Assembly (NCBI GenBank): GCA_949493535.1
Contig: CASZWJ010000003.1
Span: 1 to 64,000, forward strand
DNA length: 64,000 nucleotides
Source: an uncultured Alphaproteobacteria bacterium
GTDB lineage: Bacteria; Pseudomonadota; Alphaproteobacteria; RF32; CAG-239
Direction of reading: 5' to 3'
Position 1 is the first letter of the stretch; each line of letters starts with the position of its first letter. The notes under the pieces are model-generated. The model was given only the letters and a program-made list of their open reading frames with translations. It was not told where the DNA came from and did no database searches. Position numbers and translations under genes: made by a program. Below, one piece after another: positions 8,819 to 17,951 of the stretch.

Positions 8819-9535
8819 TTATACTTCTTTGAGTTCAAAGAAAGACTTGTCAACCCCGCACAACGGGCAAAGCCAGTCTTCCGGCAAATCTTCAAAAGGA
8901 ACTTCCCCATCATAAACATATCCGCAGACGGTGCAAACCCATTTTTTGCCGTTTTCTTTATCTTCAGTCATTTTTTCCTCCTTAAGTGTTTCGTTTTTTT
9001 GCGTCTGAGACGCCGGTGAAAGTTCGGCTTTAGAACCGATTTTTTTATAAGCTTCAAAACTTTTCAGAACCTCTGCTTTGAAATAACCGCGATAATCGCG
9101 ATAAGTCAGGGGATCTGCATCTTTCTTGCTGTCCGCATCAAGAACTTCTGCAATAAACATCGTATTGCTTACAAATTCGACTTTATTCAGAACCTTACAG
9201 CGGATAGACGCAATATTGTCCGCCAAATACGGCAATCCGTCTGTCACATAAAAATCGACATTGTCCCATTTATTGACATCGCGGCTTGACTGGAAACCGA
9301 AATTGCCGATAACAAACGGATCTACCCCTTTGCATAAAACGCTGAGAGAAAACACGCCGCTCTTTTCTATGCAAGATTTGGTATAACTGTGATTGCCGCA
9401 AGAAACAACCAGAACCACCGGATCATGCGCCACTTGGGTAACTGCGTCGACAAGGCTGCCGACATAGCGCCCGTTTTCGTTTGCGCCCAAAACATACAAA
9501 CCGTTGGTCAACTCAAACAAAGCATCTAAATTCAT
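8819..9535 (-). CDS. Flavin reductase-rubredoxin fusion (high-molecular-weight rubredoxin)
   Basis: A 238-residue protein with two domains. Residues 1-155 form an FMN-binding flavin reductase-like split barrel. Residues 195-238 form a rubredoxin with [13 protein letters not shown] and CPLCG, the two Cys pairs that hold one iron. Such fusions (Hrb type) pass electrons from NAD(P)H to flavodiiron proteins that remove O2 or NO in anaerobes. A charged linker (about 165-195) joins the domains. No flavodiiron partner is visible nearby. Supports a low-oxygen life style. Confidence 0.88.
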   Translation of the reverse strand: MNLDALFELTNGLYVLGANENGRYVGSLVDAVTQVAHDPVVLVVSCGNHSYTKSCIEKSGVFSLSVLCKGVDPFVIGNFGFQSSRDVNKWDNVDFYVTDGLPYLADNIASIRCKVLNKVEFVSNTMFIAEVLDADSKKDADPLTYRDYRGYFKAEVLKSFEAYKKIGSKAELSPASQTQKNETLKEEKMTEDKENGKKWVCTVCGYVYDGEVPFEDLPEDWLCPLCGVDKSFFELKEV

Positions 9536-9665
9536 ATGATAATCCTTTTAGTTATATCAGTTATAAAATATATATAAGCGGCGGATTCACTTTTTCAAAT
9601 TTTCCTTGTCCGAATATTTAATAATGTTATGATAGAGGCTATGAATAACTCCGAATTGGATATAA

Positions 9666-11195
9666 ATGCCGCAGCAAATTGAAATAAACCCGAAATTTGA
9701 ACAAGCAATGAAAATCATTGCCGAAAGCCAAAGCCATTTGTTCATCACAGGCAAAGCCGGAACCGGCAAATCAACCCTGTTGGAATATTGCTATGAAAAT
9801 TGCAATAAGAACATTGTGCTTTTAGCTCCGACCGGTGTTGCCGCCTTAAATATCAAAGGGCAGACAATCCACCGCTTCTTTGGTTTTCCGATTAATATCA
9901 CCGCGGAAAAAATAGCCACGCAGCAATTTATGCCGCGCGCCAAACGCATTTATAAAAATCTGGAAACCATTATAATTGATGAAGCTTCCATGCTTCGTGC
10001 CGATTTGCTTGACTGTATCAATGCCTTTTTGGAACGTTACGGACCCGAACCGGGCAAACCGCTCGGCGGCGTCCAATTGGTTTTTGTCGGCGATTTATAT
10101 CAATTGCCGCCGGTCATTCACCCGCAGGAACAAAGCTGTTTTTATCAAAAATACGACACGCCGTATTTTTTCAGCGCCGATGTTTTTCGCAAAATGCCGC
10201 TCGAAATTATCGAACTTGATAAAATATACCGCCAGAAAGACCAAAATTTTATAGAACTCTTAAACCGTTTCCGCAGCAACAGCATTACGGAACAAGATAT
10301 TATCCTTCTCAACAGCCGCCTGAACACCGAACAAAAATTTTATAACCTGACAGACTATCAGATTTCTCTAACAACCACAAACCAACAGGCTGACGCCATT
10401 AACCAACAGCGTCTGGAATCCCTGACCGGCGTTGCTTATTGCGCAACAGCCGTTATTGACGGCAGTTTTAATGAAGACTATTACCCCACACAGGAAAATT
10501 TGTTCTTTAAAATCGGCGCCCAGATAATGTTTTTGAATAATGATGCCAAAAACCGCTGGGTCAACGGCTCTTTAGGATATATTGAAAAAATCACGCTGGA
10601 CGGCGGACGCGTCAAACACATTTCCGTTCGCCTGCATACCAATCATAAATTGGTTGAAGTCTTCCCTTACAGTTGGGAAATATACAAATATTCTCTGGAA
10701 GGCAAAGAAATCATTTCCGAGGTTATCGGCTCTTTCGCCCAATTTCCGTTTCGCCTGGCTTGGGCTGTTACAATCCATAAAAGCCAGGGAAAAACCTTTG
10801 AGCATGTTGTGATTGATATCGGCCGCGGCACTTTTGCCCCCGGACAGCTTTATGTCGCTTTGAGCCGCTGCACATCTTTTGAAGGGCTAAGCCTGACACG
10901 TCCGATAAACAGGCACAATGTCTTGACCGATTCGCGTATTTTTGGCTTTATGTCCCAATATAGCCCGCAAGAACTCTCAAATGAAAACCGGCAACAACTT
11001 TTGTTGTCTGCAATTGCCAAACGCTCAAAATTGGAAATTGCCTATACCAAAGCCAACGGAGAACTTTCCCGCCGCATTATTATTCCGTTAAAGATTAAAG
11101 AGGACAAACTTCTGGCTTTTTGCACCCAGCGCCAAGAACAGCGAACTTTTGTTTTGGAACGGATATTAAAAGCTCATATTCACAACGACAACTAA
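9666..11195 (+). CDS. PIF1/RecD-like superfamily 1B DNA helicase
   Basis: A 509-residue ATP-dependent 5'-3' DNA helicase of the PIF1 type. Visible motifs are Walker A (GKAGTGKSTL, about 28-37), motif Ia (LAPTGVAALN), Walker B (IIIDEASML), motif III (LVFVGDLYQLPPV) and the C-terminal motifs V and VI (VTIHKSQGKTFEHV, YVALSRC). It probably unwinds structured DNA during replication or repair. The last four bases overlap the stop of the convergent HExxH gene. No SOS box is seen upstream. Confidence 0.9.
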   Translation: MPQQIEINPKFEQAMKIIAESQSHLFITGKAGTGKSTLLEYCYENCNKNIVLLAPTGVAALNIKGQTIHRFFGFPINITAEKIATQQFMPRAKRIYKNLETIIIDEASMLRADLLDCINAFLERYGPEPGKPLGGVQLVFVGDLYQLPPVIHPQEQSCFYQKYDTPYFFSADVFRKMPLEIIELDKIYRQKDQNFIELLNRFRSNSITEQDIILLNSRLNTEQKFYNLTDYQISLTTTNQQADAINQQRLESLTGVAYCATAVIDGSFNEDYYPTQENLFFKIGAQIMFLNNDAKNRWVNGSLGYIEKITLDGGRVKHISVRLHTNHKLVEVFPYSWEIYKYSLEGKEIISEVIGSFAQFPFRLAWAVTIHKSQGKTFEHVVIDIGRGTFAPGQLYVALSRCTSFEGLSLTRPINRHNVLTDSRIFGFMSQYSPQELSNENRQQLLLSAIAKRSKLEIAYTKANGELSRRIIIPLKIKEDKLLAFCTQRQEQRTFVLERILKAHIHNDN

Positions 11196-11917
11196 GTATC
11201 GTATTTTTCCATCAATTTTTTCTTGGCTTTGAATTTCTTATACAATTCTTGCTCTTCACCATAATTCGTTTTGTTATCCAGCTTGCGTTGCTCGTTTTTC
11301 AAAATATTTTTAAATTCATCAACGACAGGTTCCAATCTAGCCTCATAATATTCACGAATTTTTTTATATCCGGCATTAATGTCCTCTTGAGAAGAAGAAT
11401 AAACTTTTACGGCTCGCACTTCACGCGCAGCCGCAACCACCCTCTTATAAAACAACGGAAGAAAATACTCCAGCGTCAGCTTGTTAATCCATTGATGCGT
11501 CTGTTCATGGCGCAAAGTCAATGCATACCAAAAATCCCCGGGACGATAGTCATTCGCTACATAAATAGTCGGATTTTTATATCCGACAAAAACTTCAATT
11601 TCAGTTGGATATACGCAATAGACATCTTTGGCAATATATTTTGTTTCTCCCTTTTTGAGGCGAACATACCAAAAAAATGGCCTCATAGCTAAACCTCCTG
11701 CTCGAAATGTCCCGTCTTTGTGATTTTCATCCGTTAACATCGCCGACAATTGGTCAACATTTTTATCAAAATGATAGTTCAATTTACCATAAGAGGCTTT
11801 AAAAACAACTTTAGGCATTGGATTAATCGAATTACAGGAAATAAACTTACCATAACTGAATGCATTGGCAGAAAACGGATAAAGAAAACACAATAAAAAG
11901 AAAATTAATCGGCCCAC
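11192..11917 (-). CDS. Secreted putative zincin metalloprotease (HExxH)
   Basis: A 241-residue protein with a Sec signal peptide (residues 1-19, cut after ANA). RHEQTHQW near residue 133 is a HExxH zinc-binding motif followed by a helix with further acidic residues, as expected for a zincin-type peptidase. The C-terminal 90 residues are charged and probably helical. It is conserved-looking but the exact family is not recognised. The HEQxH motif recurs in the lipoprotein at 56190-57830. Convergent with the helicase. Confidence 0.55.
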   Translation of the reverse strand: MGRLIFFLLCFLYPFSANAFSYGKFISCNSINPMPKVVFKASYGKLNYHFDKNVDQLSAMLTDENHKDGTFRAGGLAMRPFFWYVRLKKGETKYIAKDVYCVYPTEIEVFVGYKNPTIYVANDYRPGDFWYALTLRHEQTHQWINKLTLEYFLPLFYKRVVAAAREVRAVKVYSSSQEDINAGYKKIREYYEARLEPVVDEFKNILKNEQRKLDNKTNYGEEQELYKKFKAKKKLMEKYDT

Positions 11918-12018
11918 AAGATTTTCCTAAAACAATTTCCAATAAATTCAGACTATTATCAATTTATTAAAAAAAATTTACTATACTAGAAACTACTAAA
12001 AAAAATAACGGAGAAAAA

Positions 12019-12354
12019 ATGTTCAAATTGCTGCTTGCCGGATTTTTACTGCTATCCTTTAATATTCATGCCACCGAGATAAAAGAAGACCCTGTTTACA
12101 ACAGAAAAAAATATCAGGAAGCAGGACAAAAAGACGCAAAAAAATTTATGGAAGAATATCTGCAGCTTGAAAAGCCAAAATTTCAGAGAGCATACAAAAC
12201 TTACCAAGGAGACTTGGAAAAAATTTTTTTAACTGGGGAGCCGCCGCACAACGAAGAACTCTACAAAGATTTACTGCAAATGAATTCCGAAGAACCGTTT
12301 ATTTACAGACAAACCAAACGCAAAGGCAACCTTTATAAAAAATACAAATATTAA
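12019..12354 (+). CDS. Small secreted protein of unknown function
   Basis: A 111-residue protein with a clear signal peptide (LLLAGFLLLSFNIHATE, cleavage about residue 19) and a highly charged mature part rich in Lys, Glu and Tyr. The start is supported by CGGAG 8 bases before the ATG. A divergent HExxH protein lies on the other side, and the 3' end overlaps the stop of the convergent MFS gene by four bases. No family is recognised. Confidence 0.55.
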   Translation: MFKLLLAGFLLLSFNIHATEIKEDPVYNRKKYQEAGQKDAKKFMEEYLQLEKPKFQRAYKTYQGDLEKIFLTGEPPHNEELYKDLLQMNSEEPFIYRQTKRKGNLYKKYKY

Positions 12355-13601
12355 TTTTTAAGATAATCGTCAAAATTAATCTTCACGGTCTTGCTTCTGA
12401 ACAGAAAAGAAACGACTAAAAGCAACAATCCTAAAAACACAAAAGTCTCGGAAACGCCGATTTTCTGGGCAATGGTTCCGGCAAAAAGGTTTCCCCAAGG
12501 CACTGTTCCTATAAACGCTATCGTATAAAGGCTCATCACCCGGCCGCGTTTATCATTGTCAACCACTTGTTGCAGCAGCGTGTTGGTCGAAATCAACCCC
12601 ATAATCATTCCCTGCCCCAAAAAGAACATTGCAATAACGGCGCCTGTCTGATTATGGATAAAGCCAAGGCTGACAAAGCTCAAAGCAAAAATAACTGCCC
12701 CGTAAAATATCAGGTTTTGCAACCCCCGTGCATCTTTGCGCGAAGCCAAAAATAAGGAAGACGCCAATGCGCCGATCCCCGAACTGCTCATCAATATTCC
12801 CAAAGTAGTTGCCCCGCCGAGCAGAATCTCATTGGCAAAAATCGGCATCAGCAAAGGATAAGAAATTCCGATAAAGCTGACAAACGCCAAAAAGAGCAGA
12901 ACAACTTTTATCGGCGGGCAATGCATCGCATAATTTACACCTTCTACAAATTCCTTTTTCAGATTCTTAAGCTTGACCGGCTTGCTTTCCGGCAATTCCA
13001 AATGCATCAGCAGCAAAGCCCAAATCACGGCCAGATAACTGATTGCATTAATCAAAAAGCAGATTCCCTCGCTGAATTTGGCAATCAAAACGCCGGCTAT
13101 GGCCGGCCCCAAGAGGCGCGCCAGATTAAAATTTGAAGAATTAAGAGAAATCGCGTTGCTCAAATCTTTGGGATTGCTCACAAGATTGATAACAAGAGAT
13201 TGCCGCAGCGGCATGTCAAAAGCGGCAATTACATTTGTCAAAACGCCGATAACCACAATATGCCAGATTTGAATAACGCCGAGCAATGTCAAAAGTGCCA
13301 AAATCAAAGCCTGCAAAAGAAACAAACTTTGCAGGCAGATAAGCATTTTATATTTATTAACCCGATCTATAATCACGCCGGCTAACGGCGATACCAAAAT
13401 TGACGGCAGATTATTGATAAAAGTAATCGTTCCCATAAGAAAAGCAGACTGGGTCAATTTATAAACCAGCCAGCTCATGGCAATGTTTTGAATCCAGCTG
13501 CCGATAAGAGAAATCCCCTGTCCGATAAAAAACAGGCGGTAATTGCGCTGATAAAGCGCCCGAAACGTATTGTTTATTTTGCTTTTAATTTTCTGATTCA
13601 T
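12351..13601 (-). CDS. MFS exporter (EntS-like MFS_3 group)
   Basis: A 416-residue major facilitator with about 12 hydrophobic helices. The N-terminus FRALYQRNYRLFFIGQGISLIGSWIQ and the loop GVIIDRVNKYKML are typical of the MFS_3 (EntS/drug and siderophore exporter) group. The substrate cannot be read from the sequence. The start at 13601 (MNQKIKSK) is chosen because the longer frame runs through an antisense tRNA-Pro gene. The ribosome site is weak. Confidence 0.8.
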   Translation of the reverse strand: MNQKIKSKINNTFRALYQRNYRLFFIGQGISLIGSWIQNIAMSWLVYKLTQSAFLMGTITFINNLPSILVSPLAGVIIDRVNKYKMLICLQSLFLLQALILALLTLLGVIQIWHIVVIGVLTNVIAAFDMPLRQSLVINLVSNPKDLSNAISLNSSNFNLARLLGPAIAGVLIAKFSEGICFLINAISYLAVIWALLLMHLELPESKPVKLKNLKKEFVEGVNYAMHCPPIKVVLLFLAFVSFIGISYPLLMPIFANEILLGGATTLGILMSSSGIGALASSLFLASRKDARGLQNLIFYGAVIFALSFVSLGFIHNQTGAVIAMFFLGQGMIMGLISTNTLLQQVVDNDKRGRVMSLYTIAFIGTVPWGNLFAGTIAQKIGVSETFVFLGLLLLVVSFLFRSKTVKINFDDYLKN

Positions 13602-13715
13602 GTGGATTTGCCTCAATTTTTGCAGATTATATTCATATAATCTTAAAAATTTGCAAAATCTCAAAAAAAATGCTTGTCTAATTTTTTTTTTGAGGTATTT
13701 ATATCTGTGTTCAAA

Positions 13716-13792
13716 CGGAATGTAGTTCAGCCTGGTAGAACGCTTCGTTCGGGACGAAGAGGTCGCTGGTTCGAGTCCAGTCATTCCGACCA
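13716..13792 (+). tRNA. tRNA-Pro (CGG)
   Basis: Acceptor strands CGGAATG (13716-13722) and CATTCCG (13782-13788) pair fully. The anticodon loop TTCGGGA gives anticodon CGG. The T-arm is GCTGGTTCGAGTCC-like, and a genome-encoded CCA stands at 13790-13792. A terminator follows, then element A of the tRNA-associated family. Confidence 0.95.
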
Positions 13793-13800
13793 TAAAAACA

Positions 13801-13830
13801 AAAAACCGCCTTTATGGTGGTTTTTTTTGT
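13801..13830 (+). terminator. tRNA-Pro terminator
   Basis: ACCGCC and GGTGGT pair (one G-U) around a TTTAT loop and are followed by eight T residues. Confidence 0.8.
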
Positions 13831-13839
13831 TTTTAAAGG

Positions 13840-13990
13840 CCGCAAGCGGCCGGACACGAACCTGCGAGAAAGCTGGTTTGAAACGCCGATTTTAGGCAGG
13901 CAGAGCATGCCGACGGCATCGCCGGAAAATCAAGGCCGGCGTATGTGAGTGAAAACGAACTAGCCAGTCCAGTCATTCCGGCAAACTTTA
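13840..13990 (+). repeat. tRNA-associated element A (behind tRNA-Pro)
   Basis: After the terminator a GC-rich tract begins. A hairpin-forming stretch around 13860-13886 includes GCTGGTTTGAAAC, imitating the tRNA-Pro T-arm. A core GGCAGGCAGAGCATGCCG follows, similar to the core of element B. At 13968-13980 comes TCCAGTCATTCCG, an exact 13-base copy of the tRNA-Pro 3' end (13776-13788). Same plan as elements B-E. Confidence 0.7.
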
Positions 13991-14030
13991 ACTGGAGCAA
14001 ACAAAACCGGCTGCTCTTGTAATCTGCGCT

Positions 14031-14882
14031 CTAATCCGCTGTTTTCGCCACAGCCAAATAAAACCATTCGGTATTATCTGCCGCCTCGTGGTTAGGAATC
14101 AAAATATAACCATTTTTCGAAGCAACAACTTTTTCCCCGTTATCATAAATGCCGATAACCTCGCCGGCAGACACTCTGTCCAAATGCCGGTAATTTTTTT
14201 GCAAACGGCCGGAACGTTTTTTTACGACAACCTCTTGCAAGTCTAAATATTTCTTTGTCCGCTCTTTAATTTGACGGTCAATCATTCCGAACCTTGCCAG
14301 CAAATTATAAATGCTTTCTGAAGCTGTTATTTGCGACGCCGCATCATAGTGATAGCCACACTCCAAAGTTATGCACGATTTTCCGGAAGCATGCGCAAAA
14401 TATTCGGTGCAATAATCGGTTATCGGCGCATTTTTATAAATTTCCGGCCAATTGCAGATAACATACGGAACATCAACAGCGGCAACCAGTTTCTGATTTT
14501 CTGCACTCGGATAGTCCAGAAACGCAAACGGCGGTTCGCCGGCATTATGCGTTGAGTGCAAATCCAAAACATAATCATTTTTCAAAATCTCGCTTGCAAC
14601 CTCATGAGCAAATTCCTCTTCAGGACAACTCGGTTTTTCATAGAGCCTGATAAGACGGTTGAGGTTCTTTTCAACATAACGGACCCCTTTGGCATGAGCA
14701 AGCGGATTGCAAACCGGCATTAAAGTCAAACATCCGGATTTCAAGCAGATTTTTTTATTATCTAAAGCCTCTTTGAGTTTCAAAATCTCTTTGCTTCCGG
14801 CAGTTTCATTACCATGAACGGCACCGAGCAGCAACAGGCGCGGGCCGGAAATTTTGCTGTCATATACATATTTATTTAACAT
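14031..14882 (-). CDS. AstE/aspartoacylase-family zinc deacylase
   Basis: A 283-residue zinc hydrolase of the succinylglutamate desuccinylase/aspartoacylase family, which removes N-acyl groups from amino acids. Zinc ligands are seen in GAVHGNETAG (His23, Glu26) and LDLHSTHN. The catalytic Glu is in TLECGYH. The substrate is unknown. The start overlaps the stop of the upstream GNAT gene by 11 bases, so the two are translationally coupled. An N-acyltransferase followed by a deacylase suggests making and breaking the same N-acyl bond. Transcription probably depends on the attenuator at 15695-15851. Confidence 0.8.
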   Translation of the reverse strand: MLNKYVYDSKISGPRLLLLGAVHGNETAGSKEILKLKEALDNKKICLKSGCLTLMPVCNPLAHAKGVRYVEKNLNRLIRLYEKPSCPEEEFAHEVASEILKNDYVLDLHSTHNAGEPPFAFLDYPSAENQKLVAAVDVPYVICNWPEIYKNAPITDYCTEYFAHASGKSCITLECGYHYDAASQITASESIYNLLARFGMIDRQIKERTKKYLDLQEVVVKKRSGRLQKNYRHLDRVSAGEVIGIYDNGEKVVASKNGYILIPNHEAADNTEWFYLAVAKTAD

Positions 14883-15681
14883 AGCTTCTCCTTGTCAAAA
14901 GCATCATTCCAATTCTCGGCAGGACATAATCATCACAGCGGACAAGCCGCAAAGCCTGACTATCCGAATTATAGCCGGTAGCAATATGTCCGGTGGCAAA
15001 CATTTGGTTTAATCTCCGATAATCATTAACAGGAACTTCCGTAAACCCATTTTCACGAGAAATGCCTGCTTTGCCTAAACGCCGGTGCATCAAGGCAATA
15101 TCGCCGCCGTCAGAAGGATCGATATCAGCGCCCATCATGGCAAAATCGTTGGAAAAATACGGGCGCATATTCCAAACATTTTTACGGTCAATAATCGAAA
15201 CGCTATCCGAAATACCCAGCAACTCGGCCTGTTTCAGACGATAACGAATCATATTTTCGTTAATTTTGTTTCCGCGGTATGACGGGTGGACACTGTCCGC
15301 TCCCAAACAGGCGACCTGAATATCTTTTCCCAAAAACGCATTGTTTCTGGTCGGAAACTCTTCAAACAGTTCTTTGCGGCTGCGGACAACCCGCACATAA
15401 GACATTGCAATCAACTGGCGTCCGTTGAATGCGCCGACAAAATGCATACGGGGATTTTTCATCATTTGTTCGTAATATGAACGGTCATGCTGATGAATAA
15501 AACACTCCTGCCCTTCGCCTAACGAGCGATAAATACATGAAGACAGCTCAACCATAGCGGAAATATCCTGTACGCTGAGTTTCCGAATATGATAAAACCT
15601 CGGCTCCTCAACCGGATGATGATTGATTTTATTTATGGCATCATAAGCGAGAACTCTATTTCCCCGTGTATAAATATGCAT
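14872..15681 (-). CDS. GNAT-family N-acyltransferase
   Basis: A 269-residue protein with a GNAT-like core (about 30-190). VHPSYRGNKINENMI is close to the acetyl-CoA binding loop (R/Q-x-x-G-x-G/A), with a preceding beta-strand IQVACLGADSV. The C-terminal 80 residues are an extension not usual in small GNATs. It is first gene of an operon with a zinc deacylase. The start codon at 15681 lies only about 14 bases after a run of seven U's that ends a leader terminator hairpin, so expression is likely controlled by attenuation. Confidence 0.65.
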   Translation of the reverse strand: MHIYTRGNRVLAYDAINKINHHPVEEPRFYHIRKLSVQDISAMVELSSCIYRSLGEGQECFIHQHDRSYYEQMMKNPRMHFVGAFNGRQLIAMSYVRVVRSRKELFEEFPTRNNAFLGKDIQVACLGADSVHPSYRGNKINENMIRYRLKQAELLGISDSVSIIDRKNVWNMRPYFSNDFAMMGADIDPSDGGDIALMHRRLGKAGISRENGFTEVPVNDYRRLNQMFATGHIATGYNSDSQALRLVRCDDYVLPRIGMMLLTRRSYVK

Positions 15682-15694
15682 TTCTCTATCTCAT

Positions 15695-15851
15695 AAAAAA
15701 AGGCCGAAACTCTAAAAGCTTCGGCCCGGTTAAAACTCTATACGTCCAGTAACTAAACTACGCACAGCAAGACAGGCCGAAAACGACGTTTCGACTTCTG
15801 TTTTTTCTCAACTGTTGCAAAATGAAATATCATTTTCATCTCCGGTTACTG
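15695..15851 (-). promoter_or_regulatory. Attenuator/riboswitch-like leader of the GNAT-deacylase operon
   Basis: Read on the minus strand, a hairpin (15702-15708 with 15720-15726) followed by seven U's forms an intrinsic terminator just before the GNAT start. Upstream, TTTTCGGCC (15775-15783) can pair with the terminator's 5' arm GGCCGAA. The same segment can also pair with GTCGAAAC just upstream of it, giving a third, competing hairpin. CAGTAAC (15845-15851) and GTTACTG (15747-15753) could close the whole region. A promoter TTGACA-N17-TATTTT lies just upstream. No known riboswitch consensus was recognised. Confidence 0.6.
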
Positions 15852-15911
15852 ACTTTTTACAGAAAATAAATACTGTTTTTCCTTTTGTCAATAGCAATAA
15901 GACAAAACTAT

Positions 15912-15947
15912 AAAAAAAAGAGAGAAATGCCAATCAGCATTTCTCTC
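15912..15947 (-). terminator. Terminator of the 123-residue hypothetical gene
   Basis: An 11-bp perfect stem (15920-15930 with 15937-15947) with eight U's on the minus strand, 20 bases after the stop codon. Confidence 0.9.
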
Positions 15948-15966
15948 CCTTTATTTAAAACTTTGC

Positions 15967-16338
15967 TCAGGCCGTGAGAACTTCCAACGTTTCCGTCATC
16001 ACACGGATGTGATGCTTGGTTCCGGCAGTCACCACGCGGCTGAAACCGTCACGCCCCAACTCATCAAAGATTCTGAACTCTTTGGATGAAACCAGACGTT
16101 CCAGCCTGCGTTTCACCAAGTGGAGAGCCATTTTATCTCGAAAATGTCCGTCGAGGACATCTTCCAATGACAAAATGATACTGCCGGAAATCTCATACAA
16201 ATCAAATAAGATTTCCTGAGCTCCCGGCATTGCAACATTCCAGCCTTCGCGGATGTCGTTGGCCCAGCCGCTGCGATAGAGCTTCAAATCTCGGATTGTG
16301 TTCTTTACGTCGTCTACGGTTACTTCTAATTTTGCCAT
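15967..16338 (-). CDS. Hypothetical 123-residue cytosolic protein
   Basis: A compact soluble protein without signal peptide or membrane segment. It opens MAKLEVTVDDVKNTIRDLK and is probably mostly helical, with a basic middle (HLVKRRLERL). No family is recognised. Codon use is slightly richer in G+C than its neighbours. It is a single-gene unit with its own strong terminator. The Shine-Dalgarno site is weak, so the start is the only in-frame ATG rather than a well-supported one. Confidence 0.55.
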   Translation of the reverse strand: MAKLEVTVDDVKNTIRDLKLYRSGWANDIREGWNVAMPGAQEILFDLYEISGSIILSLEDVLDGHFRDKMALHLVKRRLERLVSSKEFRIFDELGRDGFSRVVTAGTKHHIRVMTETLEVLTA

Positions 16339-16644
16339 AGTCTGTCTGGGTTTGTTTATAGAGGGTGTATCCTTTTATACGTCCCGTTCCCTCTTTTGAT
16401 TAGTTAATAAATAAATTTTTGTCTTAAGCAAAAGAAATTACGGTTCGAAAACTCTCTAAACGGAAACCCGTTATGAAAATCAGACACAGTAATAACCTAA
16501 ATACTTAAAAACAGACATACCATAACACATTACAACATAATCATCAAGACAAAATTTGCCGAAATTTCATTCAAGTAATCAATTAAAACAATATTAACGA
16601 GTTTTCCTTATGATTTTAAAGGTTAATAATCACAGGAAAATAAA
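16339..16644. other. Intergenic region between divergent genes
   Basis: 306 AT-rich bases separate two divergent genes. Nothing beyond short AT-rich tracts was recognised: no hairpin terminator, no repeat, no convincing small ORF with a ribosome site. Promoters for both flanking genes presumably lie here. Confidence 0.5.
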
Positions 16645-17937
16645 ATGAACAATCTGGAAATCTCGGCTTTTGCTCTCGCAACCCCGAATATGGGCGAGCA
16701 AAATCAAATTTTGGGTGCTTTTAAATCCATATCAGACATCACCGGCATGCCGAATGGCGAAGAAAACAACTTTTTGCTTCCGCCGCAAACAGAAAAACTT
16801 TCAGACGTAAAAGAGATTTTCGCTTATTCAAAATACCCTTCTTACAAAGAGTTCCGTCAAGATATTCATGCCGCCATTGATAAATATCTGCAAAAAAACA
16901 TTTCTGTTCCCGCCATTTTTCTGATTGCCTATAATCCGGCTCAAAATAAAACCGCCGGTGAAAATGTCGACATGGCCTGCCGTGCCGTCAAAGAATATTA
17001 TCACGAGCATAATCTCGGCAATATCATGACCGCGGTTTTAACCAGCCGCCTGCACAAATACCAATATGTTGACCTGATTCATGTTCCCAAACACCTTTTA
17101 ACCTTAAATGCCAGAATCCGCCTGCTCCAGAATAAGAAACTCAAAAAGAAAACCCTGATAACCGTCGGTACAATCAATAATTTTAACCGCCGCACGATTA
17201 AAGATAAAAATGCGGAACTGTTAAAAACCTTAAACAAATATAAAGAAGACAAACTCCTTCAGCCTCAAATTGAAAAACTTGAATGGTTTATCAATAACCC
17301 GAAAAAAGTCGTCATCTGTTTGGGCGGCAGGGTTGAAGGATCTGAAATCATCTTTGACATCAACTATGCAAAAAAAATATTCGATGATGTCACAAGGCTC
17401 ACCCAAAACGGATACGGCGTCGCAATCGTCAATGGCCCGAGAACGCCTAATGATGTAACGGACTTTCTTTATGAAAAATCATTGCAAACCCCGCATATCA
17501 TCTTCCAAAACTGTAAAAAAGTGGCAGAAGACGACTGTGACCGAACGCCGCTCAGATGGCGGATTTATTCCGGAAACAATGAAGCCGATTTCAAAAATCT
17601 GCAAAAAATCGGCAATATATACCCTGGTATTTTAGGATTCGACAATACCTTGGTCATGCATACAATTGACAGCTATTCCTGCTGTGAAACTGCCAATGCC
17701 GCAATTCCGACCGCAATCAGCAGTAAAGGCCTGTATATTGACGCTTCCCTGCGCTATGATTGCTTAAATCTGCAAAAGCTTCTTTGTCCGAAATATGCCA
17801 TAGACTGGGACGATTTCATCAAACTGGCCTGCCATATGCGCATAGAACCGAAAGATTTAAATCCGCAAATTCTTTCCAGCCCGCTGCGTGTTTTTGCCGA
17901 AACCATTATCAACCGCATAAACAATCCGCGCAAATAA
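16645..17937 (+). CDS. ELM1-like (mitochondrial fission ELM1/DUF1022-type) protein
   Basis: A 430-residue soluble protein. The C-terminal two thirds show VICLGGRVEGSEIIFD and VAIVNGPRTPND, close to the GG and (S/G)xRTP motifs of the ELM1 family. That family has a GT-B glycosyltransferase-like fold, is common in alphaproteobacteria, and is often near envelope genes. The N-terminal 150 residues are less familiar. The biochemical role of the family is not settled. The start is supported by AGGAAA upstream. It is a lone gene convergent with the next ORF. Confidence 0.5.
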   Translation: MNNLEISAFALATPNMGEQNQILGAFKSISDITGMPNGEENNFLLPPQTEKLSDVKEIFAYSKYPSYKEFRQDIHAAIDKYLQKNISVPAIFLIAYNPAQNKTAGENVDMACRAVKEYYHEHNLGNIMTAVLTSRLHKYQYVDLIHVPKHLLTLNARIRLLQNKKLKKKTLITVGTINNFNRRTIKDKNAELLKTLNKYKEDKLLQPQIEKLEWFINNPKKVVICLGGRVEGSEIIFDINYAKKIFDDVTRLTQNGYGVAIVNGPRTPNDVTDFLYEKSLQTPHIIFQNCKKVAEDDCDRTPLRWRIYSGNNEADFKNLQKIGNIYPGILGFDNTLVMHTIDSYSCCETANAAIPTAISSKGLYIDASLRYDCLNLQKLLCPKYAIDWDDFIKLACHMRIEPKDLNPQILSSPLRVFAETIINRINNPRK

Positions 17938-17951
17938 TTATTCAGAACCGG

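Noticed and set aside
13674..13908. ORFs across tRNA-Pro on both strands, including one with GLEPATSSSRTKRS
   Set aside because: They are translations of the tRNA gene and its antisense, a well-known source of false proteins in databases.
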